Notes under the pieces: generated by a model
What the model was told of the DNA's origin: nothing
The model's database searches: none
What the model saw: only the letters and a program-made list of their open reading frames with translations
NCBI GenBank assembly: GCA_965116695.1
Contig: OZ220706.1
Location: 1,302,001 to 1,366,000, forward strand
Reading direction: 5' to 3'
Source: JAJDTT01 sp965116695
GTDB taxonomy: Bacteria > Acidobacteriota > UBA6911 > RPQK01 > JAJDTT01
DNA length: 64,000 bases
In this document: piece after piece, positions 8,394 to 17,826 of the stretch
Layout: the number at the start of each line of letters is the position of its first letter
How positions within the stretch are numbered: the stretch's first letter is position 1
Made by a program: the position numbers and the translations under genes

Positions 8394-8507
8394 GACTACG
8401 CCTGATGGTGCAAGCTCGTTTCCCGGAGACTTCGGCAAATGATCGACAGGTGCGGGAGAATGAGAGTCCTCTCGGGCAATCTTCCATGAAGCGGGGGGCC
8501 ATTCCGG

Positions 8508-8753
8508 TCAACGTTCATGGATCTCGTCCCGCTCGATCTTCAGACCTCCGAGCGAGGCCCCCTCCCTCAGGCGGGTCATCATCTGCCGGTAGGCCGCATT
8601 CCAGTTGGGGTCTGTGGTCTTGTCAGCCTGGTGGGGCACAAGCTCGGCAATCGGATGGCCTCTCCGCGTAATCAGGAATTCCTGACCGTTTTCAACCTCC
8701 TGGACCAGCTTCGAGAACTTCTGGTTGGCAATCCTCAAGGGAACGGTCCGCAT
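8508..8753 (-). CDS. Antitoxin, Phd/YefM family
   Basis: An 81-aa antitoxin. The N-terminal Phd/YefM DNA-binding fold is recognisable from LRIANQKFSKLVQEVENGQEFLITRRGHPIAELVP; the C-terminal tail (WNAAYRQMMTRLREGASLGG) would wrap the toxin. It is the first gene of the pair with the PIN toxin. Such antitoxins repress their own promoter, and an imperfect palindrome lies 26 bp upstream of the start. Confidence 0.88.
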   Translation of the reverse strand: MRTVPLRIANQKFSKLVQEVENGQEFLITRRGHPIAELVPHQADKTTDPNWNAAYRQMMTRLREGASLGGLKIERDEIHER

Positions 8754-8779
8754 TGGCTTCGTCCTCTGTCCAGGTCAAT

Positions 8780-8795
8780 GTAGTATGTACTACAA
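8780..8795. promoter_or_regulatory. Candidate antitoxin operator palindrome
   Basis: TGTAGTATGTACTACA is a 16-bp near-perfect inverted repeat (14 of 16 positions symmetric) upstream of the Phd-type antitoxin gene and in an AT-rich patch. Its placement suits autoregulation by the antitoxin. Inferred, not proven. Confidence 0.4.
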
Positions 8796-8958
8796 ATTAA
8801 CCGGCCTGTCACCTTGCCACGGTACGTTGGAGAAGCGTATTCTGAGAAATCAAATCCGAATGACCGGCGGGCGCGCAACTGATCGCGAGGAGGAACCGGG
8901 CTCCGCTGACGAGCCGGCATGAAGGAAACTGTCTGAACCACGAATGCAGGAGTTGGCC

Positions 8959-9924
8959 ATGACCGAAACAGCAAACGGTTTCATGCGGCAGTTCGAAGAG
9001 CAGGGCTTCGTGGTGCTGGAGGGAATCCTGGACCCGGAGCTCGATCTCCAACCCATTCTGGATCACTACGAGCGGTTTGTGGATTCCCTCAGCCGCCGCC
9101 TCGCGGACGAAGGCGTCCTTTCCGACACCTACGAGCATCTGTCATTCGGTCCACGCCTGGCGGCCGTCGTGAGCGAGACCGGGGGCTCCTTCTTCCAGGA
9201 GATGGAGATTTCGCTCCCCCAGAGCGGGATTTTTCCCGACACTCCGATTCATCATCCTCCCGAGGTGTTCCGCCTCCTCAGACACCCGAGACTCCTGGAT
9301 GCCGTCGAACGGTTCATCGGCCCCGAGATCTACTCCAACCCCGTGCAGCACATTCGCATCAAGCCGCCCCAGCGCCTGCTGTCCGAAAACGTGCTGGCGA
9401 ACGCGCTGGTCGCCCGCACCTTCTGGCATCAGGACCAGGGTGTCGTGATCCCGGACGCCGACTCCACCAAGATGCTGACGGTCTGGGTTCCGGTCACGGA
9501 CGCCACCAGGGAGAATGGTTGCCTGATGGTGGCGCCGGGCAGCCACAAGCGGGGATTGACCTTGCATTGCATGTCCCCGGGCAAGTTCCAGATTCCCGAC
9601 CGGCTCGTCGCCCCAGGGGCCCGCCCCCTGCCGATGAAGGCCGGAGACGTGCTCTTCATGCACAAGCTGACCATGCACAGCTCTCTCGCCAACCGGAGCG
9701 ATCAACTGCGTTGGAGCTTCGATCTTCGATACAACCCCATCGGAGAGCACACGGGGCGGCCCTGGTTTCCGGGCTTCGTGGCGCGGAGCCGCTCCAATCC
9801 CGAGTCGGAACTCAGGGACCCGGAAACCTGGGCGGAGAGCTGGCGTCAAGCCAGGGACCACCTGGCCCAGGTCGAAAACCCCAACTTTCAACGCTGGGTC
9901 GAAGGCGATCCTCGTTGCGCCTGA
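8959..9924 (+). CDS. Phytanoyl-CoA dioxygenase family protein
   Basis: Fe(II)/2-oxoglutarate dioxygenase of 321 aa. The iron ligands are His157 and Asp159 (FWHQDQG) and His240 (KLTMHSSLANRS), and an Arg in LRWSFDLRY is placed to bind 2-oxoglutarate. The double-stranded beta-helix strands LTVWVPVTDATRENGCLMVAPGSH are typical of PhyH proteins. ATG 8959 has AGGAG at good distance, so it is preferred to ATG 8944. PhyH paralogues are numerous in this kind of genome and hydroxylate varied small molecules; the substrate is not predictable. Confidence 0.9.
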   Translation: MTETANGFMRQFEEQGFVVLEGILDPELDLQPILDHYERFVDSLSRRLADEGVLSDTYEHLSFGPRLAAVVSETGGSFFQEMEISLPQSGIFPDTPIHHPPEVFRLLRHPRLLDAVERFIGPEIYSNPVQHIRIKPPQRLLSENVLANALVARTFWHQDQGVVIPDADSTKMLTVWVPVTDATRENGCLMVAPGSHKRGLTLHCMSPGKFQIPDRLVAPGARPLPMKAGDVLFMHKLTMHSSLANRSDQLRWSFDLRYNPIGEHTGRPWFPGFVARSRSNPESELRDPETWAESWRQARDHLAQVENPNFQRWVEGDPRCA

Positions 9925-10043
9925 TTCACTCCTGATACTCAGATTTCCGAGGGCGGTCTACCCGGCCGGATGGACGAATGTAGGCCGCAAGGGACAGCCA
10001 CAAGGGTTGCCCCGGCGATGTTGGTTTCAAAATCCAGTAACGT

Positions 10044-13000
10044 TCAGAAGATGTATTTGACGCCCAGCATGATCCGCCTGGGCCAGGTCACGTCCCGCTG
10101 AACCAACCCGAAGCTTCCGCTGGTGGGGTTCGTCACCACCGGACCGAAGCTCGCGTGGTTGAAGGCGTTCAGGAACTGGGCCTGAAAGCGGAGCCGGTGT
10201 CCCTCCTTGATGAAGGTGTCCTTGATGACACTGATGTCCCAGAAATCGACGGGGGCGGAACGCAGATTGCTGAAGCGGAAGGGGAAGGTCCGCTTGTGGG
10301 TTCCCTCGGGAGCCCTGCTGGAATTCCTCTCGAATCCGGCGTTGGTGTTGAACCACTTCTCCACGGTTCCACCGGAGAGAGGCAGCTTCTTGGGATCGAA
10401 GCCCGCAGTAGTGAAGACGTTTCCAAAGCTCAGTGGAAATCCGCTCTGAAGTTGCCAGACTCCCGAGACCTGCCAACCGCCGAGCCGGTGGCCGCGCCCG
10501 AAGGGCACCTGCCAGATCCCGGTGAGCTTGAAGTTGTGGGTCCGGTCCGCAGTGGCGACCACCTCGTAGGGGACCGGATCGCTAGGGTTCAGGAATTGCC
10601 GGGCCTCCATGAACTTGGACCAACTGTAACCCACCATGTAGCTGATACCTCGGCTCAGACGCCTCTCCAAACGCGTCTCCAGAGCATGATACCAAGCGTA
10701 GTTCTGATTGGTCATGCTCAAGGTCACTCCCCGGAAGTGGGGATACGGCTTGAGCAGATCGCTGCGGCTGATGTTGGCGGTATTCAAGCCTGTCCCCGGG
10801 AGCAGTCCGGCGAAGGGATTGGGAAAGGAAGCACCCAGAAGGGCGATGTTCGCTTCGTTCCGGTGGTTCAGCGTGCTCAGATAGCGGCCCGGCAATACGT
10901 TCAGATTCCGGGAACCGAAGCCGCCGGTCGCCCGGGTTCCCACATACCCCACCTCCAGCAGCGTGTCGGCCGGCAGCATGTGCTGGACGGTCAGTGACCA
11001 GCGCTGGTTGTAGGGGATCTTGACCGTGTTCTCGTCGAAGAAGCTCACGCTCTGACCCAGGTTCGTGGCCAGACCCAGACTGTTTCCGATGGGCTCCTTG
11101 ATCCCGGTGGGGAAAGGGTCCTCGAAGTTGGCGACGTAGGTGACGCCATTGTCGAAACTCGGAACCAGATCGGTCGATTGACTGAAGCCGGTGAGGATGG
11201 GCCGGAACCGGTTTCCAAAGATGCCGACAGGCTCGTGGAACATCCCGTAGCCGCCGCGCAGCACCGTGTCCTCGCCGAAGCGGTAGGCGAAGCCGATGCG
11301 GGGAGCGAAGAGGTTGGAGGGAACGTCCCAGAGTTCTCTCCGGATTCCGCCGACGCCGGCATAGGTGATCCCTCCCTTGACCTGGAAGGCCGCGGGATCG
11401 ATTTCCGGAATGGGATTGGCCATGTACGCCGCCGTTGCCGCGGCCGCGATGGGGCTGTCGGCCGCGAAGTCGAAGGTACTCACGCTCCGGTCGAAACGCT
11501 CCGTGACCGGGGCGAAGTACTCCCAGCGAACCCCGATGTTGATGGTCAGTTCGGGAGTCACCCTCCAGTTGTCCTGGAGAAAGACGCCGTAGTAGTTGGT
11601 GTGAGCGGCGAAGTTGGCGTTCCGGTTGATGAATCCGCTGGAGGGTTGCCCCAACAGAAAGGCGGCGAAACCCTGACCCTGGGCGCAGGGCGAGGTGTTC
11701 AGCGGCCCGTTGGTGAAATCACAGCCGAAGCGGAAGACCGGATTGGCCCAGGTGAAGCTGGCCTGGTTGGTCAGGCTGCTGCGGAACTCCATCCCCAACT
11801 TGACGTTGTGGTTGCCCCGGTTGAGGTCGGTGGAAGCCTCCGCGGTGTGAACCATGGTGCGGTAGAGGGCGTTTCTGGTCTCGTCGTGGATGCCGCTGAA
11901 CCCTTGGATCTGAATGTGGGGCAGCGCCGTCTCGGCCGGGTCCAATTGACTCAGCATGTTCTCGGAAAAAGGAAGGGTGGCCAAGTCGAAGAAACCGGAA
12001 GGATGATTCGTCTTCTTCATGCTCTTGGCATAGGCGGGATATCCTCCCCGGTTGAAGCTGTAGCGGAAATTGAGGATCGTGGTGGGACTCACGGTCCAGA
12101 CGTCGTCCAGGCCGAAGTTCCACCTCTTGATGGCCTGCCAGAAACCGGTGGCCAGGTTGCCGTAGTAGTCCCGCCACTCACCCGACCAGTTGCCCAGGAG
12201 GGCGTAGTTCGCGAAGAGCCGGTTGCTGGGACTGAAGGTGTGGTCCACCCGGGAAAAATACTGGGTCCACCCCGTGGGGGAGGGGGTCACCGGCTGGAAG
12301 TTCCGGGTCCCGTCGGCTCCTCCGGTCACGTTTGGCGCAGGCCAGAATTCCAGCAGCTTCTGGGAGATGGGATGGATCTGGCTGGAAGGGATGATGTTGT
12401 TGGGAATGGGCATTCGCGAAAAGAAGCCGTCCCCGGTGGGCTGGATGGTATTGGGATCGTAGATCTGGTATTCGGGACCAGCGTCCAGCAGTGCCGACAG
12501 GTCCCCCTGCAACATGGCGGGGGTGGGCACGGTCCGAGTCCCGTAAAACTCGGTGGTCTCCTGGAAGGTGCTCTCGAAAGTGAAGGCGAAGAAGGTCTTG
12601 TCCTTGAAGACGGGCCCGTTGACCCCGCCCCCGTAACGCCGATAGAAGGAAGGCACCTTGTCCGCGCCGGCGCGGTTGTCGAAGAAGGCGGCGGCGTTCC
12701 AGTCGCTGTCCCGCCAGAAACCGTACATCGACCCGTGCCACTGGTTGCTGCCCGACTTCATGGTCACGTCCATGGTGGTCCCCGAATGGTGCCCCTTGGT
12801 GGCGTCGTAGTCGTGGGAGATCTTCATCTCCTGGACGGCCTCGGTGGATGGCTGAACCTGGGCCTGCTGGCTGCCGCCGACGGCGTTCCCCACGTTGTTG
12901 ATGCCGTTGAGGGTGAAACCGATGGCGTTGCCGCGGGTGCCGTGAAAATAGAAGCCGGTGGCGATGGACCACCCCGGTTCGTCCCACTTCCAGCCGCCGC

Positions 13001-13499
13001 CCGGAGGACTCGACGCGCCGGGCGCCAGGATCAGCAGGTGGCTCGGATTCCCTTGGGCCAACGGCAAGGTCTCGATCCGCTCGTTGTCGATGAGATTGCT
13101 CAGCGTGGCGTTGCTGCTCTGAAGCAGCGGCGCCTGGGCTTGGACCGTCACCTCCTCCGTCACCTCGCCCACCTCCAACGTGAAGTCCAGCAGCAGAGCA
13201 TCGCCCGTCCTCAATTGGACCGTCTGCTTGATGGTCTTGAACCCGGGGAGGGACACGGTCAATTCGTATTCGCCCGGCTCCACGTAGTTGACCCGGTAGC
13301 TGCCGGTGTCGTTGCTGACGGTGGAAAGGTCCACTCCGGTGGCGAGGTTGGTCGCCGTCACCGCCACTCCCGGGATGACGCCGCCGGTATCGTCTACCAC
13401 TCGGCCGCCGATGGAGCCGCGGGTTCGCTGAGCCCAGACGGGATTCCAGGCCAGCAGGAGGACCAGTAGAAACAGGGTCACGCCCTTCCGGTCGCTCAT
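10044..13499 (-). CDS. TonB-dependent receptor, Oar-like, with carboxypeptidase-regulatory domain
   Basis: Outer-membrane receptor of 1151 aa. A signal peptide (residues 1-23, ending AQRTRG) is followed by a carboxypeptidase-regulatory-like beta-sandwich at about 25-110 (GRVVDDTGGVIPGVAVTATN, GSYRVNYVEPGEYELTVSLPGF), a plug domain from about 130 (IDNERIETLPLAQGNPSHLL, EMKISHDYDATKGHHSG) and a large barrel rich in aromatic strands, ending in LGVKYIF as outer-membrane proteins do (C-terminal Phe). This long Oar/CarboxypepD_reg architecture is strongly expanded in Acidobacteriota. It is monocistronic. The ligand is unknown; peptide or glycan uptake are typical guesses. Confidence 0.93.
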   Translation of the reverse strand: MSDRKGVTLFLLVLLLAWNPVWAQRTRGSIGGRVVDDTGGVIPGVAVTATNLATGVDLSTVSNDTGSYRVNYVEPGEYELTVSLPGFKTIKQTVQLRTGDALLLDFTLEVGEVTEEVTVQAQAPLLQSSNATLSNLIDNERIETLPLAQGNPSHLLILAPGASSPPGGGWKWDEPGWSIATGFYFHGTRGNAIGFTLNGINNVGNAVGGSQQAQVQPSTEAVQEMKISHDYDATKGHHSGTTMDVTMKSGSNQWHGSMYGFWRDSDWNAAAFFDNRAGADKVPSFYRRYGGGVNGPVFKDKTFFAFTFESTFQETTEFYGTRTVPTPAMLQGDLSALLDAGPEYQIYDPNTIQPTGDGFFSRMPIPNNIIPSSQIHPISQKLLEFWPAPNVTGGADGTRNFQPVTPSPTGWTQYFSRVDHTFSPSNRLFANYALLGNWSGEWRDYYGNLATGFWQAIKRWNFGLDDVWTVSPTTILNFRYSFNRGGYPAYAKSMKKTNHPSGFFDLATLPFSENMLSQLDPAETALPHIQIQGFSGIHDETRNALYRTMVHTAEASTDLNRGNHNVKLGMEFRSSLTNQASFTWANPVFRFGCDFTNGPLNTSPCAQGQGFAAFLLGQPSSGFINRNANFAAHTNYYGVFLQDNWRVTPELTINIGVRWEYFAPVTERFDRSVSTFDFAADSPIAAAATAAYMANPIPEIDPAAFQVKGGITYAGVGGIRRELWDVPSNLFAPRIGFAYRFGEDTVLRGGYGMFHEPVGIFGNRFRPILTGFSQSTDLVPSFDNGVTYVANFEDPFPTGIKEPIGNSLGLATNLGQSVSFFDENTVKIPYNQRWSLTVQHMLPADTLLEVGYVGTRATGGFGSRNLNVLPGRYLSTLNHRNEANIALLGASFPNPFAGLLPGTGLNTANISRSDLLKPYPHFRGVTLSMTNQNYAWYHALETRLERRLSRGISYMVGYSWSKFMEARQFLNPSDPVPYEVVATADRTHNFKLTGIWQVPFGRGHRLGGWQVSGVWQLQSGFPLSFGNVFTTAGFDPKKLPLSGGTVEKWFNTNAGFERNSSRAPEGTHKRTFPFRFSNLRSAPVDFWDISVIKDTFIKEGHRLRFQAQFLNAFNHASFGPVVTNPTSGSFGLVQRDVTWPRRIMLGVKYIF

Positions 13500-13655
13500 G
13501 AATTCCCCCTCTCTAAAATGCAGGCAGGTAAAAACTTATGGGGTGCTTTGCCACCATCAGTAGCAGTTCTGGAGAAAGGAGTCAAATCACGGCGTCTGAC
13601 GGCCGCCTCCCTGTTCCGGTCCGATGGTCTGCCGCGACGTTGTAAAGTAGGTGAG

Positions 13656-14738
13656 ATGCGGACAAGCCTGGGTCTGCGGGTTCTGGGAACGCTCCTGCTG
13701 GCCGTCGCCGGCGTCAAATTGCTGGACTGGGCCTTTGTCGAACTCAACGCCCGAAAGGTCGTCCTGCCCCAGTTCGACGTCCGCTTGATGCCGACCCACG
13801 ATCCGCGCGTCACGAAACGGCTGGCCAGCGTCCTGAGATATGAGCGGCCGCCGCGAATCATCTTTACGGGAGACTCCCGGACCAAGTGCGGATTCGACCC
13901 GGAAGTGATCGGCCGCACCTTGGGGGTCCCGCCCGAGGCCTTCTTCAACTTCGGCACCGGATCACAGACGGTCCGCTTCACGAGGCAGGTATTTCTGCCC
14001 GAGCTTCTCCTGGGCAACGGCATCCGGACCGGGACGCTCGTGTTCGGCGTCAGTCCCGACTGGCTCCTGACCACGGACAAGTCCACACGATTGATCCGAC
14101 TCTACCGGGATTCGCTGCACTACCGGATGAAGCATCCCGAACCGGGCGCGGATGATCCTGTCGGAACCGCGGTTTCCAATTTCCTGGCCCGTCATCTGGC
14201 CCTCTACCGCTACCGCTCCGACCTCATCCGCCAAGAGGTGATTCCGGACCTGAAATGTTGGTTTCTGGGAGACTGCTACGTCACCCCCTACGTCGACGCC
14301 TCCATGACCTTCCGGGAGGCGGAACGGGTGGCCGGCCTGCAGACCCGTTATGGATGGCACAGCGATCTCTGGGCCCTGCTGACCAGCGGCGAGTACCGGA
14401 GCGAGGGACGACGGCCCCGCTTCACCGAAGAGAATGCCGTCGATCTGGAAAATCTGTCAGGGCTGATCGACGAGGTCAGAGACGCGCGCATAACTCCCGT
14501 CTTCCTGATCATGCCCCTGCACCCTTCGTTCCTCCGGGTCCACGAACCGGCGACCTCCCGAAACCAGCGCCTGCTGGAATCTCTGGCCCGAGAGAAAGGG
14601 GTCGACGTCCTCTACCCTCGCCGGGACTACTCGGACCCCGGTCTCTTCACCGACGGGCACCACCTCTCCCCTTCCGGCGCCGCCTGGTTCAGCTCCGACG
14701 TCGCCCCTCTGCTTGGGCCGTACCTGTCCGGTTGCTGA
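13656..14738 (+). CDS. Membrane-anchored SGNH-hydrolase-like protein
   Basis: A 360-aa protein with an N-terminal signal anchor (LGLRVLGTLLLAVAGVKLLDW) and a periplasmic domain. TGDSRTKCG (Ser74) matches the GDS block of SGNH/GDSL hydrolases and DGHHLSPSGAAWFS (Asp333, His335/336) matches the terminal Asp-His block; an Asn-type block is less clear. Such proteins include DltD/AlgX-like O-acyl-transfer partners of cell-surface polymers. The start at ATG 13656 is chosen over an upstream in-frame ATG because the first 46 codons of the longer frame are low-quality. The downstream epimerase supports a surface-glycan role, but this is inference. Confidence 0.65.
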   Translation: MRTSLGLRVLGTLLLAVAGVKLLDWAFVELNARKVVLPQFDVRLMPTHDPRVTKRLASVLRYERPPRIIFTGDSRTKCGFDPEVIGRTLGVPPEAFFNFGTGSQTVRFTRQVFLPELLLGNGIRTGTLVFGVSPDWLLTTDKSTRLIRLYRDSLHYRMKHPEPGADDPVGTAVSNFLARHLALYRYRSDLIRQEVIPDLKCWFLGDCYVTPYVDASMTFREAERVAGLQTRYGWHSDLWALLTSGEYRSEGRRPRFTEENAVDLENLSGLIDEVRDARITPVFLIMPLHPSFLRVHEPATSRNQRLLESLAREKGVDVLYPRRDYSDPGLFTDGHHLSPSGAAWFSSDVAPLLGPYLSGC

Positions 14739-14950
14739 GTTTCGCTGCCGGAACTGAAAATCATCCAACCTTTGGCGGCCTGCCGATTCGAGCCCGCCGA
14801 CTCTGCTATCTTAAGAATTCGTCGCGGTTAAATTTACGAACCCTTGAAGTGGGCGCCGGCGAAGGACGAGGGGAGAAACGTGATCAACCGCCGCAAGTCG
14901 ACGTGCGCCTCTCGGCCGGGCGTGAGAACGGTCAGGAGAGGTTCGGCAAA

Positions 14951-15919
14951 ATGAAACTGGTCGTCACGGGGAGCAACGGCTTCATCGGCCAGAACACCTG
15001 CAGGAGGCTCGTCGACCTGGACCACCAGGTCGTCGGCGTCGACGACCTCTCGGAGGGTTCGGCCAGGCGCCCGGTGAATGGTGTCCAATATCACGTCCGA
15101 TGCGTCACCGACACGGAGTGGCTCCGCCGCCTGCTTCGGGAAATCCGCCCCTCTGCTGTAATCCATTTGGCTGCCGTGCCGCGGGTCTCCTATTCGGTGC
15201 AGGAGCCCCTGCGGAGTGCGACGCCCAATCTGACCGGGACCATCTCGGTGCTGAACGCCATGCTCAAAGCGGGTCTCGTGGGCGAGAGCCGGCTGGTCTT
15301 CGCCAGCAGCAGCTCGGTGTACGGCGGCGCCGGCATCCTGCCCACTCCCGAGACGCATCCCTGCAACCCACAGTCGCCGTACGCTCTGACCAAGCTGCAG
15401 GGCGAACAATGGTGCCGGATGTTTCATCGCCTCTACGGCCTGGACGCGGTGAGCCTGCGATACTTCAACGTCTTCGGACCCGGAGCCCGTTTCGGCGGCG
15501 CCTATTCCACCGTGTTGCCGGCGTGGCTCCATCACCTGTACGTGGATCCCTCGTACCAACCCTACCTGGAAGGAGACGGAACGCAGACCCGGGACTTCTG
15601 CTTCATCGACAACGTGGTGCAGGCCAACGTCGCTGCGGCGGTTCGGAGCCGAGGCTTTTCGGCTGAAGTGCTGAACATCGGGCAGGGCCAAGCCCACTCC
15701 CTGCTCGAACTCCGGCAGGCCCTGGAGCAGATCAGCGGCAGGAAGCTTCCGCTGGAACGCCGGCCTCCCCGCACCGCCGACGTGGCTCACACTCAAGCGG
15801 ACATCTCCCAGGCCCGGGCCGAGCTGGATTTCAATCCCACCAACGACTTCCGCGCCGAACTCTCCCGGACGGCGGCCTGGTACCGGGAACGCCGGCCGGC
15901 GCCGGCCGGGAACGCCTGA
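14951..15919 (+). CDS. NAD-dependent epimerase/dehydratase (sugar-nucleotide type)
   Basis: Extended SDR of 322 aa. Rossmann motif TGSNGFIGQN at residues 6-15, Asp-rich VVGVDDLSEG after beta2, IHLAAVPRVSYS, catalytic ASSSSVYG and Tyr144-X3-Lys148 (YALTK), then RYFNVFGPG and DGTQTRDFCFIDNVVQA, all hallmarks of UDP-glucose or UDP-N-acetylglucosamine 4-epimerases (GalE/WbpP group). The open frame extends about 700 bp upstream but overlaps the SGNH-like gene; ATG 14951 follows GGAGAGGTTCGGCAAA. It likely supplies activated sugars for surface polysaccharide. Confidence 0.9.
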   Translation: MKLVVTGSNGFIGQNTCRRLVDLDHQVVGVDDLSEGSARRPVNGVQYHVRCVTDTEWLRRLLREIRPSAVIHLAAVPRVSYSVQEPLRSATPNLTGTISVLNAMLKAGLVGESRLVFASSSSVYGGAGILPTPETHPCNPQSPYALTKLQGEQWCRMFHRLYGLDAVSLRYFNVFGPGARFGGAYSTVLPAWLHHLYVDPSYQPYLEGDGTQTRDFCFIDNVVQANVAAAVRSRGFSAEVLNIGQGQAHSLLELRQALEQISGRKLPLERRPPRTADVAHTQADISQARAELDFNPTNDFRAELSRTAAWYRERRPAPAGNA

Positions 15920-15975
15920 CGCGCCGCCATGGCGTGCGGAGCCGTAACTCAGCGAAATCGGTCAGGCTTCAGTTC

Positions 15976-17355
15976 ATGATCGAGTGGTTCCGGCATCTCG
16001 GCGCTTCGCTTTCCCGCTTCACCGTACGCTGGGTACCCGATTCATGGGTCATCTGCATGTTTCTGACGGCCGCGGCCCTGCTGTTGGCGGTGGCCGGAGC
16101 CGGTGTGGGCGTGGAGGCGGCGGTCCTGGCCTGGGGGACAGGCATGTGGACCCTGCTGGAACTGGCGATGCAATTCGCCATCGCCATGGTGGCCTCCCAC
16201 GCCTGCGTGTCGTCGCGGCCGGTCTATCGGCTCCTGGACCGCACCGCCCGGATTCCGGATCCGGAGCGGCCGCTTCAGGCCGTGCTCCTCGCGGGCCTTT
16301 TCTCCCTGGCCACCGGATATCTCAACTGGGCCTTCTGCATCGTGGGCGGCGCCCTCTTCATTCCCTTCCTCTGCCGTCACAATCCGAAGGCGGACGTCCG
16401 GATTCTCGTCGTCGGCGCCTACCTGGGGATGGGGACGGTGTGGCACTGCGGACTGTCCGCTTCGGCACCCCTCATCATGGCGACACCTGGAAATCCACTC
16501 CTGGAACCGGCCGTGGGCCAGCCGGTGGTCGATCGCCTGCTTCCAGTCACCCAGACACTGTTCAACCCCTTCAACCTGATCTACATGTTCGGCATCGCCA
16601 CCGTCGGCCTGGCGACTCTCCTTCTGCTGCACCCCCGGCGCGGGCGGGTTACGCTCACGCGGAAGCAGGTGGAGGCCATCCTGCCGCAGCCTCCCCTGCT
16701 TCCGGAAAGGATCTCCACGCCGGCGGGGACCCTGGAACATTTCAGGGGCTGGGTCGTGCTGGCTATCGTCCTGATCCTCTATCCCCTGGGCCATACGCTC
16801 GTGACCCGCGGATTCGGGACGGCGTGGACCATCAACGGCTACAACATGCTCTTTCTGGGAGCGGCCCTGCTGCTGCACGGGCGTCCCGACTCGTTCGTCC
16901 AGGCCTGCCGCAAGGGCGCCGGCGAGACATGGGGCATCATCCTGCAGTTCCCATTCTACGCCGGCATCTTCGGGGTGATGAACAACACCACGCTGGGCGC
17001 CTGGCTGGGTGAGTTGTTCGCCAAGCTGGCCAGCACGGACACCTATCCCATGGTGATCTACGTCTACTCGGGCTTCATGAACCTCTTCGTCCCCTCGGGA
17101 GGTTCCAAGTGGATGATCGAGGCTCCCTTCCTCATCCCTGCCGGCGAGGAGCTCGGCGTGTCCGTGACCACGATTCTGCTCGCCTATTGCTACGGCGACA
17201 CCACCACCAACCTGATCCAGCCCTTCTGGGCCATCCCGATCCTTTCGCTGACGCGGATGCGATTCGGCGATGTCGTGGGCTACTCCTCCCTGGTGGGCCT
17301 GGCCTGCTTCTGCTTCAGCCTCATCGCCATGCTTCTGATCCCCATCCGGCTCTAG
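15976..17355 (+). CDS. Short-chain fatty acid transporter, AtoE family
   Basis: Polytopic permease of 459 aa from ATG 15976 (a GTG at 15934 is also in frame). The family hallmark is the C-terminal NLFVPSGGSKWMIEAPFLIP with GVSVTTILLAYCYGDTTTNLIQPFWAIPIL; numerous transmembrane helices occur throughout. AtoE-type proteins import short-chain fatty acids such as butyrate or acetoacetate. Its TAG stop is the first element of the 51-bp tandem array. Confidence 0.88.
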   Translation: MIEWFRHLGASLSRFTVRWVPDSWVICMFLTAAALLLAVAGAGVGVEAAVLAWGTGMWTLLELAMQFAIAMVASHACVSSRPVYRLLDRTARIPDPERPLQAVLLAGLFSLATGYLNWAFCIVGGALFIPFLCRHNPKADVRILVVGAYLGMGTVWHCGLSASAPLIMATPGNPLLEPAVGQPVVDRLLPVTQTLFNPFNLIYMFGIATVGLATLLLLHPRRGRVTLTRKQVEAILPQPPLLPERISTPAGTLEHFRGWVVLAIVLILYPLGHTLVTRGFGTAWTINGYNMLFLGAALLLHGRPDSFVQACRKGAGETWGIILQFPFYAGIFGVMNNTTLGAWLGELFAKLASTDTYPMVIYVYSGFMNLFVPSGGSKWMIEAPFLIPAGEELGVSVTTILLAYCYGDTTTNLIQPFWAIPILSLTRMRFGDVVGYSSLVGLACFCFSLIAMLLIPIRL

Positions 17356-17681
17356 CGGCGTGTTTCACGCGCCGGGGAGCGGCGTGTTTTACGCGCCGAC
17401 CTGGACCGGTGTGTTTCACGCGCCGAGGAGCGGCGTGTTTCACGCGCCGATTTGGACCGGCGTCTTTCACGCGCCGAGGAGCGGCGTGTTTTACGCGCCG
17501 ATTTGGACCGGCGTCTTTCAGGCGCCGAGGAGCGGCGTGTTTTACGCGCCGATTTGGACCGGCGTCTTTCACGCGCCGAGGAGCGGCGTGTTTTACGCGC
17601 CGATTTGGACCGGCGTCTTTCAGGCGCCGAGGAGCGGCGTGTTTTACGCGCCGATTTGGACCGGCGTCTTTCAGGCGCCGA
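17354..17681. repeat. Tandem array, 51-bp unit, about 6.5 copies
   Basis: Full units begin at 17378, 17429, 17480, 17531, 17582 and 17633, preceded by a half-unit that starts within the stop codon of the AtoE-type gene. Each unit has two related halves, GGCGTGTTTTACGCGCC and GGCGTCTTTCACGCGCC, each with complementary ends (GGCG with CGCC) and a pyrimidine-rich loop. Some copies read CAGGCGCC instead of CACGCGCC. As 51 is a multiple of 3 the forward frame stays open, but the peptide is only a 17-residue echo of the DNA repeat. Confidence 0.93.
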
Positions 17682-17726
17682 ACGTCAGTTGGGCAAAGGA
17701 GCAAGCCGGAAACGGGGGAACAGAAC

Positions 17727-17748
17727 AGGGGGACAGGAAAGTCCCCTC
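17727..17748. repeat. Small dispersed palindrome (GGGGACAG...CCCC type)
   Basis: AGGGGGACAGGAAAGTCCCCT is an imperfect palindrome related to the core of the 62-bp array (GGGGACAGCCATGTCCCC) and to the palindrome at 21805-21825. It lies in the 145 bp between the 51-bp array and the DUF1501 gene. Confidence 0.5.
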
Positions 17749-17826
17749 CTGCGTTGACCGGGACGTCCGGCCCCGACTAGACTCGAACCGGCCAGATCAC
17801 TCCATAACCTCAGCAGGAAACGGCCC

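Noticed and set aside
11178..13469. 763-codon forward frame opposite the TonB receptor
   Set aside because: Antisense shadow of the GC-rich receptor gene: low-complexity composition and no family pattern.
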